The notes under the pieces: model-generated
Databases searched by the model: none
Told to the model about the DNA's origin: nothing
What the model saw: the letters and a program-made list of their open reading frames with translations, nothing else
DNA from: Bradyrhizobium sp.
Lineage (GTDB): Bacteria > Pseudomonadota > Alphaproteobacteria > Rhizobiales > Xanthobacteraceae
NCBI GenBank assembly: GCA_013695565.1
Contig: JACDAG010000003.1
Span: 1 to 16,846, forward strand
Length of the DNA: 16,846 nucleotides
Reading direction: 5' to 3'
Position numbers and translations under genes: made by a program
Shown: positions 6,518 through 14,324 of the stretch, piece by piece
Position numbering within the stretch: position 1 is the first letter of the stretch
Layout: each line of letters begins with the position of its first letter

Positions 6518-6958
6518 TTGGACAGATTTCAGATCGGCAGTCACTTTCTTGCGCTTGCCGCCGCCTTCGCGCTCGCGGTGCCGATCGGCTGGGATCGTGA
6601 GAAGCGCGCCCGAAGCGCCGGATTGCGAACCTTTCCGCTGGTCGCTTTGGCCAGTTGCGGTTTCGTGCAGGCGAGCGAAAACCTGCTCGTGCACTCTCCC
6701 GACGGCATGGCGAAAGTCATCGAAGGGTTGATTACCGGCATCGGCTTTATCGGCGGCGGCGCCATTCTCAAACAAGGCAATTCCGTTCACGGCACCGCAA
6801 CCGCGGCAAGCCTATGGGCGACCGGCGCGATCGGCGTTTCCGTCGGGCTCGGCAGCTTCGACGTGGCTGTCACCATCGCCATTTTTACATTCCTGACGCT
6901 GAGGCTCCTGACGCTGGTCAAGGACGACGATGACGAAATCAAATCCGATCGCATTTGA
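6518..6958 (+). CDS. MgtC/SapB-family membrane protein
   Basis: The 146-aa protein matches the N-terminal membrane domain of MgtC/SapB. Signatures are a first span with IGWDREKRARSAGLRTFPLV (about 23-42), the core GLITGIGFIGGGAILK (about 70-85), VHGTATAASLWATGAIG (about 90-106) and a last span rich in V/I/F/L (about 110-133), ending in an acidic tail DDDDEIKSD. It lacks the C-terminal soluble domain of virulence MgtC proteins, so it is the short SapB-like form. Members are linked to Mg limitation and acid tolerance, but the short form has no defined function. The start must be TTG 6518: an in-frame stop lies 27 nt upstream and the next ATG is far inside the conserved domain. The ribosome-binding site is weak (GGGA). 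Confidence 0.87.
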   Translation: MDRFQIGSHFLALAAAFALAVPIGWDREKRARSAGLRTFPLVALASCGFVQASENLLVHSPDGMAKVIEGLITGIGFIGGGAILKQGNSVHGTATAASLWATGAIGVSVGLGSFDVAVTIAIFTFLTLRLLTLVKDDDDEIKSDRI

Positions 6959-7031
6959 CCGCCTCAAGTTTTGCGCAATGCCCGTTTATTGACATAGACT
7001 GCCGGGTACCGATCCGACAGGAGGCTGTCTG

Positions 7032-7289
7032 ATGTCAAAGAAGGGCATTACGGGTCATGACGACTGGGTCATGACGCAGGCGCTCGCCACGGCCCTGGTC
7101 GCGCTCGAACAGCTTCCAGAGAAAATCCGGCCGCTTCCCCATATGGACGATATCAGGAAACTCCTGACGGCCGGCTGCGCTCCCGGAAGCGAGGGCCTGC
7201 ATCTGGCCCAGGCGAAGTGCCGGCTGTTTCCGGAAACCGATCCGGAGGCGATCTATCGGGAGTATGGCCTGGAGGGCGGCCGGGATTGA
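7032..7289 (+). CDS. Hypothetical protein (85 aa)
   Basis: The start is well supported: AGGAGG ends 7 nt before ATG 7032. The protein begins MSKKGITGHDDWVMTQALATALVALEQLPE, with an amphipathic helix (about 12-30), and continues through PLPHMDDIRKLLTAGCAPG to a C-terminal segment with C63 and LFPETDPEAIYREYGLEG. There are two cysteines, no signal peptide and no membrane span, so it is probably a small soluble cytoplasmic protein. No family was recognised. A TTGACA sequence at 6989-6994 could be part of its own promoter, although the matching -10 is poor. It ends just before a palindromic repeat that separates it from the convergent ppk2 gene. Confidence 0.7.
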   Translation: MSKKGITGHDDWVMTQALATALVALEQLPEKIRPLPHMDDIRKLLTAGCAPGSEGLHLAQAKCRLFPETDPEAIYREYGLEGGRD

Positions 7290-7295
7290 AGTGCC

Positions 7296-7389
7296 GTAGG
7301 GTGGGCAAAGCGCCAGCGTGCCCACCATTCAAGAACACCGACTTGGATGGATGGTGGGCACGGCGCAAGGGCGCCTTTGCCCACCCTAC
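7296..7389. repeat. Palindromic repeat between convergent genes
   Basis: The outer arms start GTAGGGTGGGCAAAGCGCC (7296-7314) and end GGCGCCTTTGCCCACCCTAC (7370-7389), inverted with one bulge. The inner arms GTGCCCACCAT (7318-7328) and ATGGTGGGCAC (7351-7361) are perfect. The whole unit folds as a long hairpin and may end transcription from both sides. Its right end contains the stop codon of ppk2 (7386-7388), so the repeat appears to have inserted at or reshaped the gene's 3' end. Confidence 0.75.
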
Positions 7390-8306
7390 TTCTTTCCAAC
7401 CTTGCCTTCCGCCAGCAGCGCTTCGCGCACCTGCTTGAACTCGCTCCGGTCGGCCTTGTTGACCTCCGGGAAATGCAAATCGAGTCTGTCGAGCGCACTG
7501 ACGATGGTCGAGCCGATCACGACGCGGGCAAACCATTTGTGGTCGGCCGGCACCACGTGCCACGGCGCCTGCTTCGTCGAGGTGTGCCGGATCATGTCCT
7601 GGTAGGCGGCCTGGTATTTTGCCCAGAGCGCGCGCTCGGAAATATCGGCAAGTGAAAACTTCCAGTTCTTGGCGGGCTCCTCCAGCCGATCGAGAAAGCG
7701 CTCGCGCTGCTCTTGCCTGGAAATGTTGAGGAAGAATTTCAGGATCACCGTGCCGTTGCGCGCCAGGTAGCGCTCCATCGCGGCGATGTCCTCGAACCGT
7801 TCGCGCCAGATATTCTGTGTCACCAGCTTTTTCGGAATCTTCTGCTTGCCGAGAATTTCCGGGTGCACGCGCACGACGAGGCATTCCTCGTAGTAGGAGC
7901 GGTTGAAGATGCCGATCCGGCCGCGCTCGGGCAGCGCGAGCATGCTGCGCCAGAGAAAATCGTGGTCGAGTTCCTTACTGGACGGTTGCTTGAACGACGT
8001 CACCTCGCAGCCCTGCGGATTGACGCCGTCGAACACGCTTTTGATCGCGGAATCCTTGCCGGAAGCGTCCATGCCCTGAAACACTAGCAGGAGGGACCAA
8101 TTGTCCTGCGCGTAGAGCTTTTCCTGGAAATCGGACAATCGCTTGCGGTTGGCCTCGATGATCTTCTCGCCCTTGTCCTTGTCGAGTCCGCCCTTCTCGC
8201 CGGTCTTGTGCGATTTCAGGTGAAACTCGCCGGCGCCGTCGTAGCGGAACGGCGCGACGAACGTCTTTAGTGCATCGCTGAGCGGTTGCTGTGATTTCTT
8301 GTTCAT
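7386..8306 (-). CDS. ppk2: Polyphosphate kinase 2 family protein (polyP:nucleotide phosphotransferase)
   Basis: PPK2 enzymes move phosphate between polyphosphate and nucleoside mono- or diphosphates in the cytoplasm. The 306-aa single-domain protein has Walker A GMDASGKD (78-85), the lid-region start FDGVNPQG (92-99), SFKQPS (104-109), DHDFLWR (114-120) and the Walker B-like stretch GRIGIFNRSYYEE (129-141) followed by VRVHPE. These are the family's conserved blocks, and the NPQG form resembles short class II/III enzymes that phosphorylate AMP and/or ADP; the class cannot be fixed from sequence reading. Its start codon overlaps the livM stop as ATGA, so it is translationally coupled to the ABC importer operon. 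That is an unexpected partner. The stop codon lies in a palindromic repeat. Confidence 0.93.
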   Translation of the reverse strand: MNKKSQQPLSDALKTFVAPFRYDGAGEFHLKSHKTGEKGGLDKDKGEKIIEANRKRLSDFQEKLYAQDNWSLLLVFQGMDASGKDSAIKSVFDGVNPQGCEVTSFKQPSSKELDHDFLWRSMLALPERGRIGIFNRSYYEECLVVRVHPEILGKQKIPKKLVTQNIWRERFEDIAAMERYLARNGTVILKFFLNISRQEQRERFLDRLEEPAKNWKFSLADISERALWAKYQAAYQDMIRHTSTKQAPWHVVPADHKWFARVVIGSTIVSALDRLDLHFPEVNKADRSEFKQVREALLAEGKVGKK

Positions 8307-9304
8307 GAGGCCGCGGGCTTCGCCTCCGGTTTCGCCTCGAGTTTCTTGGGTTGCGTCCTGAATCTGCCGAGCACACTACCAAGAATGCCCTTGGGAAGGA
8401 ATATGATGAACAGCACCAGCAGCACGCCGTAGACGAGATTGTCCCAGCCCACCGCCTTGGTCCCGAACCCGATGCGCAGGACCTCCGCCAGCATGATGGT
8501 GATGATGGCGCCGACCGTCGGCCCGAGCGAGACGTAGACGCCGCCGACGATGACGGCAAACACCATCTGCAGCGACACCGCAATGCCGCTCACGGTGTCG
8601 GGCGAGATGAACATCTGGTACTGGCAGTACAACGCGCCCGCCAGCGCCGTCATCAGCGCACTAATGATGGTGATCTTGAGCTTTTCGAAGGTGACGTTGA
8701 CGCCGGCTGCCGCCGCCGCATCCTCGTCGTCCGAGATTGCCTCCATGGCGTAGCGGCTCATGCTGCGGTCGACCCAGCGCCAGACCAACAGGCCCATCAC
8801 CCAGACGAACAGCGCGATCAAATACCATGTGATCTTGTCGTCGAACTGCAGCGCCAGCAGCTGGCTGCCCTTGGTGCGGTTCGGCGTGTAGCCGAGCGAG
8901 CCGCCGGTGTAGTCGCGCGTCGCGGTGATGACCTGCAGCACGATGCCGGACAGCGCCAGCGTCACCAGCACGAAATAATGCCCGGTGATGCGGTAGCGGA
9001 AACAGGGATAGGCGACGATGACGGCAAGCACGCCGGCCGCGACCATGCTGAGGGGGATGCCGATCCACGGCGATATCCCAAGATGGTTCCACAACAGCGC
9101 CGTGACATAGGCACCGACGCCCATGAAGCCGCCATGGCCGAGCGACACCAGGCCGAACCGGCCCATGATCGACCACGAGGTGTAGGCGAACGACCAGATC
9201 AGGATCAGCACCAGGATGTGCAGATGGTAGGGCTGGCGATAGACGAAGGGCAGCGCCACCAGCGCCACCAGCGCAACGGCCCAGGCAATGGTTCGCAAGT
9301 TCAC
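8303..9304 (-). CDS. livM: Branched-chain amino acid-type ABC transporter permease LivM
   Basis: This is an inner-membrane permease of a HAAT-family importer, partner of LivH. GTG at 9304 is chosen as start because it overlaps the livH stop as GTGA and gives a normal N-terminus (NLRTIAWAV, then a first span). An upstream ATG at 9382 would add 26 residues read from the livH 3' end, which is unlikely. The 333-aa product has about eight to ten membrane spans. It carries the LivM-type SLGHGGFMGVGAYVTALL block (about 75-92) and, near the cytoplasmic loop, ISDDEDAAAAAGVN (about 191-204), the EAA-like coupling region. A basic/Ala-rich tail (KKLEAKPEAKPAAS) ends the protein. ppk2 follows with a 4-nt overlap. 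Confidence 0.93.
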   Translation of the reverse strand: MNLRTIAWAVALVALVALPFVYRQPYHLHILVLILIWSFAYTSWSIMGRFGLVSLGHGGFMGVGAYVTALLWNHLGISPWIGIPLSMVAAGVLAVIVAYPCFRYRITGHYFVLVTLALSGIVLQVITATRDYTGGSLGYTPNRTKGSQLLALQFDDKITWYLIALFVWVMGLLVWRWVDRSMSRYAMEAISDDEDAAAAAGVNVTFEKLKITIISALMTALAGALYCQYQMFISPDTVSGIAVSLQMVFAVIVGGVYVSLGPTVGAIITIMLAEVLRIGFGTKAVGWDNLVYGVLLVLFIIFLPKGILGSVLGRFRTQPKKLEAKPEAKPAAS

Positions 9305-10182
9305 GAGCGCCTCGCGAATAGGCCCGCGGGCCGGATGAACATCATGACGATGAAGAAGGCGAAGGCGAGCACGTAGCCCCATTCGAGGTCGGAGAACAGG
9401 CCGCCCAGCGAGATGATCTCGGCGAAGATGAACGCCGCGATGAAGCCGCCGACGAAATTGCCGAGCCCGCCGAGCACGCAGATCAGGAAGGTGATCGGCC
9501 CGAACGACAGGCCGACGAACGGATGCACGTCATATTGCAGCACCAGCAGACAGGCCGCGAGGCCGGCCAGCGCGCCGCCCAGCGCCGAGGTGACGAGGTA
9601 GATGCGCTTGGTGTCGACGCCCATCAGCGACATGATCTGGCGGTCCTGCGAGATGGCGCGGATCGCAGTACCGGTATAGGTGCGCGTCATGAACAGATAG
9701 ACGCTGACCATGCCGACCAGCGCCGCGGCAAAGGACAACAGGCGCGAATAGCTGAAATGCATCTCGCCGAGCGCCAGCACCGGCAGGCGGATGCCGAGAT
9801 TGCGGAAGTCGATGCCGAAGGCGACGGTGGCAAAGCTCTGCAGGATGAACAGCACGCCGCCGGTGGCGAGCAGCTGGTTGATTGGGGGCGCGGTCAACAG
9901 CGGTTCGATCACGATGTAATGCAACGCCGCGCCGAGCAGCGCGACCAGCAGGATCGTCAACGGCGCCGCCGCGTAATATGGCAGGCCGTAATACTGGACC
10001 AGATAGTACATGCCGTACATGCCGATCATCACCAGTTCCGCGTAGCAGATCCAGGTGACGTCGATGACGCCGAAAATCAGATTGAGCCCGAGCGCCAAGA
10101 GCGCCAGCACCCCGCCGAGCAGAATGCCGTTGACCACGGCTTCCAGCAGATAGATGTCGAAGATCTCGAGAAATCCCTGCAT
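9301..10182 (-). CDS. livH: Branched-chain amino acid-type ABC transporter permease LivH
   Basis: The 293-aa membrane protein has about eight spans and the LivH-type opening ILLGGVLALLALGLNLIFGV (19-38). TGTAIRAISQDRQIMSLMGVD marks the cytoplasmic loop that contacts the ATPases (for example AISQDRQIMSLMGV, about 176-189). GGLGNFVGGFIAAFIF (about 239-254) is the usual C-terminal block. ATG 10182 has AGG nearby (GGCAGGTAGCCG). It overlaps livM by 4 nt. Upstream, a 148-bp palindromic element separates it from livF, so its translation is not coupled to the ATPase genes. It forms the transport channel together with LivM. Confidence 0.94.
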   Translation of the reverse strand: MQGFLEIFDIYLLEAVVNGILLGGVLALLALGLNLIFGVIDVTWICYAELVMIGMYGMYYLVQYYGLPYYAAAPLTILLVALLGAALHYIVIEPLLTAPPINQLLATGGVLFILQSFATVAFGIDFRNLGIRLPVLALGEMHFSYSRLLSFAAALVGMVSVYLFMTRTYTGTAIRAISQDRQIMSLMGVDTKRIYLVTSALGGALAGLAACLLVLQYDVHPFVGLSFGPITFLICVLGGLGNFVGGFIAAFIFAEIISLGGLFSDLEWGYVLAFAFFIVMMFIRPAGLFARRS

Positions 10183-10230
10183 CGGCTACCTGCCCCCGAC
10201 CTTAATAACACTAGATGGAGTTGGCGCAGC

Positions 10231-10378
10231 CGTCATCCCCGGACGAACGCACTTGCGTTCGCTCGGGAGGCGCGAGCGTAGCGAGCCTCGAAGGATGGGC
10301 CACGGGCGTTCATCCTTCGAGGCGCGCAAGAGCGCGCACCTCCCGAGCGAACGCAAGTGCGTTCGTCCGGGGATGACG
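10231..10378. repeat. 148-bp palindromic element within the liv-type operon
   Basis: Arms of 40 bp at 10231-10270 and 10339-10378 are perfect inverted repeats, starting CGTCATCCCCGGACGAACGC on the left. A second perfect inner pair is GCCTCGAAGGATG (10285-10297) with CATCCTTCGAGGC (10311-10323). The element can fold end to end. It lies between livF and livH, which are transcribed in the same direction, so the mRNA would contain a very stable hairpin. The type resembles dispersed Bradyrhizobium extragenic palindromes. Differential expression or mRNA protection is plausible but not shown. Confidence 0.85.
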
Positions 10379-10414
10379 AGAGGCTGGGCGAAGACGCTGG
10401 TCGAATTGAATGCC

Positions 10415-11119
<705 letters not shown>

Positions 11120-11121
11120 GC

Positions 11122-11889
11122 CTAATCCCCTGCCCGGCGGCGCGCTTCACCGGCCGCGGCCTGGCTCGAATCCGCGTCGGTGCCGAGATAGACCTCGATC
11201 ACGCGCGGATCGCTCACGACAGCGCTTGGCAAGCCTTCCGAAATCTTCTCGCCGTGATCGAGCACCATGACGCGGTCGACCACCCGCATCAGCACGCCCA
11301 TGATGTGCTCGACCCAAATGATGGTGATGCCGAGCTCGTCGCGGATCTTGCGCAGCATGTCGGCCGCCGCATCCATCTCTTTCTCGTCGAGCCCGCCGAG
11401 GCTCTCGTCGGCGAGCAGAAGCTTCGGCCCGGTCGCGAGCGCCTTCGCCAATTCGAGCTTCTTCAGGCCGGCGGCGCCGAGGCCATCGACCATGGCGTGG
11501 CGATCGACCGGCAGGCCGACCATATGCAGCGCCTTTTCGGCGGCCTCCTCGGCCTTGGCGCGGCTGTGGCTGCCCTGGCCGTAATAGCCCGCCAGCACCA
11601 CGTTCTCGAAGATGCTGAGCCGGTGGAACGGCCGCGGAATCTGGAAGGTGCGGCCGATGCCGCGATTGATGATGCGGTGGGGCGCTACGCCCGCGATCTC
11701 CGCGCCGTCAAACTCGATTGCGCCTGCGGTCGGGACCAGCGTGCCCGACAGCATGTTGAAGATCGTGCTCTTGCCGGAGCCGTTGGGGCCGATCAGGCCG
11801 AGAATCTCGCCCTGCTCGACCCGAAACGACACGTTGTTGACCGCGGTGAAGCCGCCGAAGCGCTTCACCAACCCGTTCACCGTCAGCAC
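11122..11889 (-). CDS. livG: Branched-chain amino acid-type ABC transporter ATP-binding protein LivG
   Basis: The 255-aa cytoplasmic ATPase starts with GTG (GGAG 8 nt upstream). Walker A is GPNGSGKS (34-41), the Q-loop is GRTFQIPRPF (79-88, Q83), and the H-loop is WVEHIMGV (H195). Two motifs deviate. The ABC signature position reads LGAAGLKKLELAKAL (137-151) with no LSGGQ-like core. Walker B reads LLLADESLGGLDEKE (157-171), with Ser in place of the usual Pro after DE. LivG proteins often have a weak signature, so the protein can still function in a heterodimer with LivF, but one ATP site is probably impaired. The C-terminal tail is Ala/Arg-rich. It lies 21 bp after the binding-protein gene and 2 bp before livF. 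Confidence 0.93.
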   Translation of the reverse strand: MLTVNGLVKRFGGFTAVNNVSFRVEQGEILGLIGPNGSGKSTIFNMLSGTLVPTAGAIEFDGAEIAGVAPHRIINRGIGRTFQIPRPFHRLSIFENVVLAGYYGQGSHSRAKAEEAAEKALHMVGLPVDRHAMVDGLGAAGLKKLELAKALATGPKLLLADESLGGLDEKEMDAAADMLRKIRDELGITIIWVEHIMGVLMRVVDRVMVLDHGEKISEGLPSAVVSDPRVIEVYLGTDADSSQAAAGEARRRAGD

Positions 11890-11910
11890 CCCGGATACTC
11901 CGCTACCCTG

Positions 11911-13221
11911 TTACTGGCTGCTGAAGGTGGTGCCCTTCGGCAAGGGCAACACGGCTTCGCGCTGCGCCTGGCTCTTCGGCCACACCACATAAGACTTGTC
12001 GTCGACATACTGGATGACCACCGGGAACGAGCGCTCGTTCTGGCCGGCCATCTGCTGGCCTTCGCCATGAAACTTGACGCCGAAGCCCAGCATGGTGCCG
12101 CCTTCCGGCAGGTCGACTTCCAGCGACGCCTTGCGCAGCGCCTCGGGATCGACGCCGCCATATTTCTTGATGGCGCGCGGCAGCACTTCGGTCATGAAGA
12201 CGTAGGTGTTGGACGCGGCCATCCCGACATGGGCGGAGCGGATAGCGACACCCGGCTTCACCTTGTCGAATTCCTCGCCGACCATCTTGATCATCGGCGG
12301 CAGCTTCGGATCCATCGACTTCTGGTTAGCGAGCCAGATCGAGATCGGATCGGTGTTGAAGACATAGTTGACGTCGGCGCCCATGCCTTCCTTGAGCTTC
12401 TCATAGACGCCGTAGCCGGCGCCGTGGCCGACCAGGGCGCCGAACTTGAGGCCCTGCTCGCGCGCCTGGCGCAGCAGCAGCGTGATGTCCGGATTGTAGC
12501 CGGTATGGAAGATCACGTCGGGCCGGCCGCGCTTCAATTTGGTGACGAGCGCGGAAAGATCCGGCGCCGTGGCGGAATAGCCTTCCTTCAGCACGACGTT
12601 GAAGCCGGCCTTTTTCGCGCCGGCCTCGTTGCCCTTGGAGACGTCGACGCCATAGGCGCCGTCCTCATGGATGATCGCGACGCGCAGGTCCTTTGGCTCC
12701 TTGCCGAACTTTTCCTTGGAATTCTGCGCGATGAAATCCATCGTCATCAGGCCGAACTGATCGCCGCTCGCCTGCGGGCGGAAGATATATTTGAAGCCCT
12801 TGTCGGCCAGCACCGCCGACGAAATACAGGTGGTGATCCACATGAACTTCTTCAGCTGTTCGACGCGGGCGGCCACCGGCACGCATTGCGCCGACGAGAA
12901 GAAGCCGAGCAGCATGTCGACCTTTTCCTGCTCGACGAGACGGACCGCCTCGTTGATGGCGACATCGGGCTTGCTCTGGGCATCGGCATAAACAGCCTCG
13001 ACATTGTAACCCTCGACGCCTGTCTTGGCGTAGTGGTCGAGCATGATCTTGGCGCCGGTGTATTGCAGCTCCGAGCCACCGCCGGCGAGCGGGCCGGTCA
13101 GGTCGTAAATCACGCCGATCTTGATTTTCTTTTCCTGGGCCTCGGCGGAAATCGCCATCCCCAGCACCGCGATCGCGGCCGACAACCCGACAAACAGGCG
13201 TGAAATTCTGCGCCCCGGCAT
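11911..13221 (-). CDS. Periplasmic substrate-binding protein of a branched-chain-amino-acid-type ABC importer
   Basis: This is the first gene of the importer operon. Residues 1-28 form a signal peptide (MPGRRISRLF, hydrophobic core, cleavage after AEA). The mature part starts KIKIGVIYDLTGPLAGGGSE (about 33-52), the family's ligand-loop opening. It continues with the type-I periplasmic-binding fold: GAKIMLDHYAK, LLGFFSSAQCVPVAARVEQ and VAIIHEDGAYGVDVSKG. At 436 aa it is longer than LivK (about 370), so the ligand may not be a simple branched-chain amino acid; urea, amide and aromatic-acid binders belong to the same family. ATG 13221 has GGGAGG at a good distance. A promoter overlapped by a palindrome lies at 13281-13310, and a GntR regulator is divergent. 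The ligand is unknown. Confidence 0.9.
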   Translation of the reverse strand: MPGRRISRLFVGLSAAIAVLGMAISAEAQEKKIKIGVIYDLTGPLAGGGSELQYTGAKIMLDHYAKTGVEGYNVEAVYADAQSKPDVAINEAVRLVEQEKVDMLLGFFSSAQCVPVAARVEQLKKFMWITTCISSAVLADKGFKYIFRPQASGDQFGLMTMDFIAQNSKEKFGKEPKDLRVAIIHEDGAYGVDVSKGNEAGAKKAGFNVVLKEGYSATAPDLSALVTKLKRGRPDVIFHTGYNPDITLLLRQAREQGLKFGALVGHGAGYGVYEKLKEGMGADVNYVFNTDPISIWLANQKSMDPKLPPMIKMVGEEFDKVKPGVAIRSAHVGMAASNTYVFMTEVLPRAIKKYGGVDPEALRKASLEVDLPEGGTMLGFGVKFHGEGQQMAGQNERSFPVVIQYVDDKSYVVWPKSQAQREAVLPLPKGTTFSSQ

Positions 13222-13280
13222 AAATCCCTCCCATTATATGGTGCGATGCACCTTTTTGTTTTTGTCTTGTCTTTTTTTCG

Positions 13281-13310
13281 CATCACACGGGTAGCGCCGT
13301 GTGATGTCAA
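13281..13310 (-). promoter_or_regulatory. Promoter of the liv-type operon, embedded in a 26-bp palindrome
   Basis: On the minus strand, TTGACA (13305-13310) is followed by 17 bp and TGTGAT (13282-13287). This is a good sigma-70 -35 with a fair -10. CATCACACGG (13281-13290) and CCGTGTGATG (13297-13306) form a perfect 10-bp inverted repeat that covers the -10, the spacer and most of the -35, so a bound repressor would block it. The predicted start is near 13275, giving a leader of about 54 nt rich in A. No T-tract follows on either strand, so it is not a terminator. Confidence 0.6.
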
Positions 13311-13390
13311 GGCGAATAATCGAGGCCAAACTGTCGCGGCGCCTTGGCGTCATAAAGCAACAACCGCAGCGCGATCGATGCGCGCGGCTC

Positions 13391-13419
13391 AATCATCGGA
13401 TGTTAAACATCGGATGATT
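13391..13419. promoter_or_regulatory. 29-bp palindrome upstream of the GntR gene, probable operator
   Basis: AATCATC (13391-13397) pairs with GATGATT (13413-13419), and GATGTT (13399-13404) pairs with AACATC (13406-13411) around a central A. Only the two G positions 13398 and 13412 break the symmetry. It also contains CATCGGATG as a direct repeat. It lies about 70 bp before the regulator's start. A second inverted repeat, CTAGCAT (13422-13428) with ATGCTAG (13438-13444), follows at once. Such sites often bind the neighbouring GntR dimer. Confidence 0.55.
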
Positions 13420-13490
13420 GCCTAGCATACGTCGTGCATGCTAGCAAATCGCAAATCTTTGCGACGTCAAGAGGAGCAAGAGGAGAAGGA

Positions 13491-14324
13491 GTGGCCAAGC
13501 CGAGGATCGCCGACAAGCGTGTCAAGCCGGGGCGCATTCGCATCGTGTTGACCACACTCGGCCGCGAAATTGCGCAGGATCGCATTGCAGTCGGAACGGC
13601 GTTGCCACCGGAGCCGGATCTCGAAATCCGCTTCGGCGTCGGACGCGGCGTGATACGGGAAGCCGTCAAGACGCTCGCTGCAAAAGGACTGGTCAGCGTT
13701 CGCCCCCGGCACGGCACCCATGTGCTGCCGCGCAGCGAATGGAGCCTGCTCGATCGCGACGTCCTGAGCTGGCTGGTCGGCAAGGACGAACCGGACCGCG
13801 ATCTTCTGCTGGCCATTCAGGAGGTCCGCTCGATCATCGAGCCGGCGGCCGCAGCGCTTGCCGCCGAGCGCGCCACCAAGAACGACCGTTGGCGGATCAA
13901 TGCGGCTTTGGCCGCGATGGGGACCGCGCAGGGCCAGGCGAACACCATTGCCGCAGACAAGGCCTTTCACCTCGCGATCCTCGACGCCACGCACAACCCG
14001 GTGCTGCAAGGCTTTCGTGGCGCCATCGATACTATCCTGAGCACGGTCTTCCTCGTCGCGATCGGCAGCGCCGGCTGGTTCAGGGACAATCTGCCCAACC
14101 ATGCCGCCGCCGCACGCGCGATCGAAAGCGGCGACGCAGAGAAGGCGCGGATCGCGATGGAGCGGGTGCTTGGCTACACGAAGTTCAAACTGTCGAACCG
14201 GAAGACGGCGACCGCTGCAGCCGAACGGCGCTTGACGGGCACGGCCACGAGCCATCCAGCGAAGAGAGCCGTCGTCAAGAAGGCGGGCGTCAACAAAAAG
14301 AGAAAGCGTCCCGTACGGGGCTAA
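13491..14324 (+). CDS. GntR-family transcriptional regulator, FadR/FCD type
   Basis: The protein has an N-terminal winged helix (about 12-80) with the GntR pattern LPPEPDLEIRFGVGRGVIRE (38-57), then EAVKTLAAKGLVSVRPRHGTHVL. The FCD effector-binding domain (about 100-232) has EVRSIIEPAAAALAAERA, DKAFHLAILDATHNP (157-171) and NHAAAARAI (203-211), whose Asp/His residues match the metal-ligand positions of FCD regulators. GTG 13491 is preferred over GTG 13434: AGGAG lies 5 nt upstream and the extra 19 residues would run through the palindromes. The result is 277 aa. The C-terminus (about 240-277) is an unusual Lys/Arg-rich tail. The gene is divergent from the importer operon and probably controls it; the effector is unknown. 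Its stop overlaps the convergent Nudix stop. Confidence 0.88.
   Translation: MAKPRIADKRVKPGRIRIVLTTLGREIAQDRIAVGTALPPEPDLEIRFGVGRGVIREAVKTLAAKGLVSVRPRHGTHVLPRSEWSLLDRDVLSWLVGKDEPDRDLLLAIQEVRSIIEPAAAALAAERATKNDRWRINAALAAMGTAQGQANTIAADKAFHLAILDATHNPVLQGFRGAIDTILSTVFLVAIGSAGWFRDNLPNHAAAARAIESGDAEKARIAMERVLGYTKFKLSNRKTATAAAERRLTGTATSHPAKRAVVKKAGVNKKRKRPVRG

Noticed and set aside
9305..9382. 26-residue N-terminal extension of LivM
   Set aside because: It is read from the livH coding region; the GTGA overlap at 9301-9304 gives a normal LivM N-terminus.
11254..13203. 649-aa plus-strand frame
   Set aside because: It is antisense to livG and the binding-protein gene, both of which have clear motifs. 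Length alone is not evidence at this GC content.
13233..13238. Minus-strand TATAAT just before the importer's first gene
   Set aside because: A transcript from it would start in or next to the ribosome-binding site, and no -35 is present 16-18 bp upstream. The TTGACA/TGTGAT pair at 13282-13310 is better.
13281..13306. Perfect hairpin CATCACACGG/CCGTGTGATG as a terminator
   Set aside because: There is no T-tract after the stem in either direction, and it sits on a promoter between divergent genes, so an operator is more likely.
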